A DNA stretch of 64,000 nucleotides from Paenibacillus sp. DMB20 (lineage in GTDB: Bacteria; Bacillota; Bacilli; Paenibacillales; Paenibacillaceae), in assembly GCF_000987955.1 (NCBI RefSeq), contig NZ_LAZU01000012.1, positions 103,113-167,112 on the forward strand, written 5' to 3'. Made by a program: the position numbers and the translations under genes. The notes beneath the pieces were generated by a model that was not told the DNA's origin, made no database searches, and worked only from the letters and a program-made list of their open reading frames with translations. This document shows positions 62,175-64,000 of the stretch, one piece after another (within the stretch, counting starts at the first letter, position 1; every line of letters begins with the position of its first letter).

Positions 62175-63401
62175 ATGGAGAAGAAAATCGAACGGTATGA
62201 TGTGGTCATCATCGGCGGCGGAGCGGCAGGATTAACCGCTGGAATATACTGTGGACGCGCGAGATTAAAAACCCTTATTCTTGAGAAATCCTTGGTAGGC
62301 GGACTCGCCACTTATACCAATGAAATCGAAAATTATCCGGGTTTTCCGGAAGGCGCGACGGGTACGGAACTGATGGGCTTGTTCCACAAGCAGGCCAAGA
62401 AGTTCGGCGTTGATTTTAAAATGACGGATGTAAAAGCCGTAACCGCGGCCGAGGATAAAAAAACGGTCGAAACCTTCCGGACGACCTACGAATGCAAAGC
62501 GATCATTGTCGCCAGCGGCGGAAAACCGAGGGTGACCGGAGCCGCAAACGAGGAACTGTTTTTATACGACAAAGGAATTTCCTTCTGCGCGACCTGTGAC
62601 GCGGCGGCAAACACCGGAAAAACGGTCATGGTCATCGGCAGCGGGGATGCGGCCATCGAAGAGGGCATGTTCCTGACCAAGTTTGCGGACAAGGTGATCG
62701 TGTCCGTCATGCATGATCACGGCAAAATGGATTGCAACGAAATCGCCAAAAAACAGGCGCTGGAGAATCCCAAGATGGAATTCATCTGGAACACGGTGGT
62801 CGATTCCTTTGAAGGAGAGGGCCATCTGGACACCGTCGTGCTGAAAAATATGAAAACGAACGAGCTCCAAAGCGTCAAGGTGGATTCCTGCTTCCTGTTT
62901 ATCGGATACATCCCGAATACGGAAATCCTGTCCGGAATCGTAGAGATGAACCGGAATGGATACATCCTCGTCAACGAGAAGATGGAAACGAATGTGCCGG
63001 GCATTTTTGCGGCGGGAGACGTGTGCGACAAGTTCCTTAAGCAGGTGGCTACGGCTGTGGGCGATGGGGCGATTGCAGGCTATGGGGCAGAGAAGTATAT
63101 TTCCGAATGCGAGGTCTATGAAAACCAGATTCTGAATCATGGCCGTCCATCGGTCGTTTATTTATGGAACGCTACCGATGCGGATTGCCGTAAGCTGCTG
63201 CCCGTAATCGAACAATTTGAACAGTCCCATTCGCCGGAGGTACGGGTAACGAAAGTCGATGTATATAAATCGCCCGGACTGGCCGCCAAGCTGGGGATCG
63301 ATGCCGTACCATCCATTGCGTATCTGGTGGACGGAAGCATTCAAACCGTCATCTCCGAAAATATCAATGAGCACTCTTTAAATGGTCTTTTATCTTCATG
63401 A
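62175..63401 (+). CDS. Thioredoxin reductase-like flavoprotein fused to a thioredoxin-like domain
   Basis: A 408-residue protein. Residues 1-310 are a TrxB-type reductase: FAD motif VVIIGGGAAGLTAGIYCG, redox pair FCATC near residue 137, NADPH motif VIGSGDAAIEEG, FAD motif IFAAGDVC. Residues 320-408 look like a thioredoxin fold (PSVVYLWNATDADCRKLLPV and AVPSIAYLVDG), but the WCGPC site is WNATDADC, leaving one Cys. AGGGAG lies seven bases before ATG 62175. Its position behind the sulfur operon suggests reduction of persulfide or disulfide intermediates. Confidence 0.85.
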   Translation: MEKKIERYDVVIIGGGAAGLTAGIYCGRARLKTLILEKSLVGGLATYTNEIENYPGFPEGATGTELMGLFHKQAKKFGVDFKMTDVKAVTAAEDKKTVETFRTTYECKAIIVASGGKPRVTGAANEELFLYDKGISFCATCDAAANTGKTVMVIGSGDAAIEEGMFLTKFADKVIVSVMHDHGKMDCNEIAKKQALENPKMEFIWNTVVDSFEGEGHLDTVVLKNMKTNELQSVKVDSCFLFIGYIPNTEILSGIVEMNRNGYILVNEKMETNVPGIFAAGDVCDKFLKQVATAVGDGAIAGYGAEKYISECEVYENQILNHGRPSVVYLWNATDADCRKLLPVIEQFEQSHSPEVRVTKVDVYKSPGLAAKLGIDAVPSIAYLVDGSIQTVISENINEHSLNGLLSS

Positions 63402-63570
63402 TGAACGCCAGCAAAGCCTTTCCGGTTTCCGGGAAGGCTTTGCTCATGAGCGGAGATTCTCCAACGTGTTTGCCCGTAAGTTTGTAATGCGTGGTCGTAT
63501 TGTTTATATTTGAAGTGGTATGCAGGTTGTTTAGATCAATCAAGTGAAACAATTACAAGGAGGCAGCCTT

Positions 63571-63807
63571 ATGGAAGCGACCGCGCAGGACGTGGCCGAG
63601 TGGATGGTGAAGGAAATTCGATTCACGGGCATCCTTCGGCAGGAAGATGCTATTGAATATGTGAAGACCCATTTCGGCGAACAATTCGTATTCATGAATG
63701 AGAACGGGAACCCGTCACTGTCCAAAGACGTGAAGAAAGCATTCCGGAAGCTGCACAGGGGACGGATCGCCTGGGACCGGGACGGCTTCATGTGGGCCTG
63801 GACCTGA
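63571..63807 (+). CDS. DUF6953 family protein
   Basis: A 78-residue soluble protein. The sequence (DVAEWMVKEIRFTGILRQED, then KKAFRKLHRGRIAWDRDGF) matches the small DUF6953 family as I recall it. It shows no catalytic motif; the charged central part and WDRDGFMWAW end are characteristic. AAGGAGG precedes ATG 63571. Own terminator. Confidence 0.72.
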   Translation: MEATAQDVAEWMVKEIRFTGILRQEDAIEYVKTHFGEQFVFMNENGNPSLSKDVKKAFRKLHRGRIAWDRDGFMWAWT

Positions 63808-63818
63808 TGGATAGAATG

Positions 63819-63850
63819 AAAACCGTATGGCATGTGCATACGGTTTTTTA
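63819..63850 (+). terminator. Terminator of the DUF6953 gene
   Basis: AAAACCGTATG (63819-63829) pairs with CATACGGTTTT (63837-63847), more T follows. The third structured repeat begins at once. Confidence 0.88.
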
Positions 63851-63963
63851 AGAGATTAGAAATAAACAAAACATCAGAGGTTTGCCATCCTGATCCCGCA
63901 AGAAAAACTTCCGCAATAAATGCGGTCTGTCTTCTGAGGAAGTACGTCGATAGAACGTTTTTT
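63851..63963 (+). repeat. Structured intergenic element, copy 3
   Basis: Stem 1 is GATTAG (63854-63859) with CTGATC (63890-63895), again changed but paired (T-G in place of A-T). Stem 2 is CCGCA/TGCGG. Stem 3 has one extra A (ACGTCGATAGAACGT) before the T run. Followed within four bases by a further copy. Confidence 0.7.
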
Positions 63964-63966
63964 CTT

Positions 63967-64000
63967 AAGAGATAAGAAAGTATAAACAAAAGAGGATTGC
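63967..64000 (+). repeat. Structured intergenic element, copy 4, cut by the window end
   Basis: Begins with AGATAAGAAAGTATAAAC, identical to the start of copy 1, in tandem with copy 3. The remainder lies outside the window. Confidence 0.55.

Noticed and set aside
1..64000. CRISPR arrays, tRNA, rRNA, integrase or transposase genes
   Set aside because: No regularly spaced repeats, cloverleaf-like sequences, rRNA-like blocks or transposase motifs were seen in the sequence or in the translated frames.

Overview
The window looks like chromosomal DNA of a Paenibacillus-type, spore-former-lineage Firmicute. This rests on strong AGGAGG-like ribosome sites, frequent TTG/GTG starts, LplB/YtcP-type sugar ABC permeases without a dedicated ATPase, membrane-anchored AraC regulators, ECF sigma/DUF4179 pairs and FIMAH-domain secreted proteins. 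I see no rRNA, tRNA, CRISPR array, transposase or phage module. The species is not identified.

Layout. 1-3.6 kb: the end of a ChbG/YdjC deacetylase, a GNAT acetyltransferase, and a multidrug exporter plus TetR unit with two identical operators. 3.7-13.0 kb: a FadR/GntR regulator followed by one long operon (AtuA-like protein, DUF4387, two permeases, a binding lipoprotein, two ADP-ribosylglycohydrolase-fold enzymes). A matching palindrome lies before the regulator and before the operon. 13.3-17.4 kb: ECF sigma factor, DUF4179 anti-sigma and a secreted PepSY-like protein on the minus strand. 17.6-35.9 kb: mostly single genes, namely a cysteine hydrolase, a CdsA-like enzyme, a phosphatase remnant, PadR/HAAS, a nucleotidyltransferase-like protein, ScdA/RIC, aspartase, an Na+/H+ antiporter, a zinc exporter, TetR/HXXEE, two AraC regulators, YitT, a GntR-binding-protein fusion and an NAD(P)H-binding reductase. 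36.1-38.4 kb: a secreted beta-propeller with a FIMAH domain.

38.7-56.2 kb is a second large catabolic region. It holds a GGDEF-like/winged-helix regulator, then an epimerase, a DHDPS-fold aldolase, both L-serine dehydratase subunits, two Gfo/Idh/MocA dehydrogenases and a TIM-barrel isomerase. After a 0.5 kb control region with CRE-like sites come a binding lipoprotein, two permeases, a YesN/AraC membrane regulator, an MDR dehydrogenase and an FAD oxidoreductase. It looks like uptake and stepwise oxidation, isomerisation and cleavage of an unidentified sugar-derived or amino-sugar-acid substrate ending in pyruvate. The substrate is inference only.

56.3-64 kb: an AT-richer stretch with an alpha/beta hydrolase and a SurA-N-like secreted protein, then a sulfur-relay locus (LysR, two TusA proteins, YeeE in two halves, a TrxB-thioredoxin fusion) and a DUF6953 protein. 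Three complete and one partial copy of a structured intergenic element lie here, each full copy directly behind a terminator, with pairing-preserving base changes between copies.

Six genes are broken by single-base indels, nearly all in homopolymer runs. Residual sequencing error is the leading explanation, so the break points should be read with caution.
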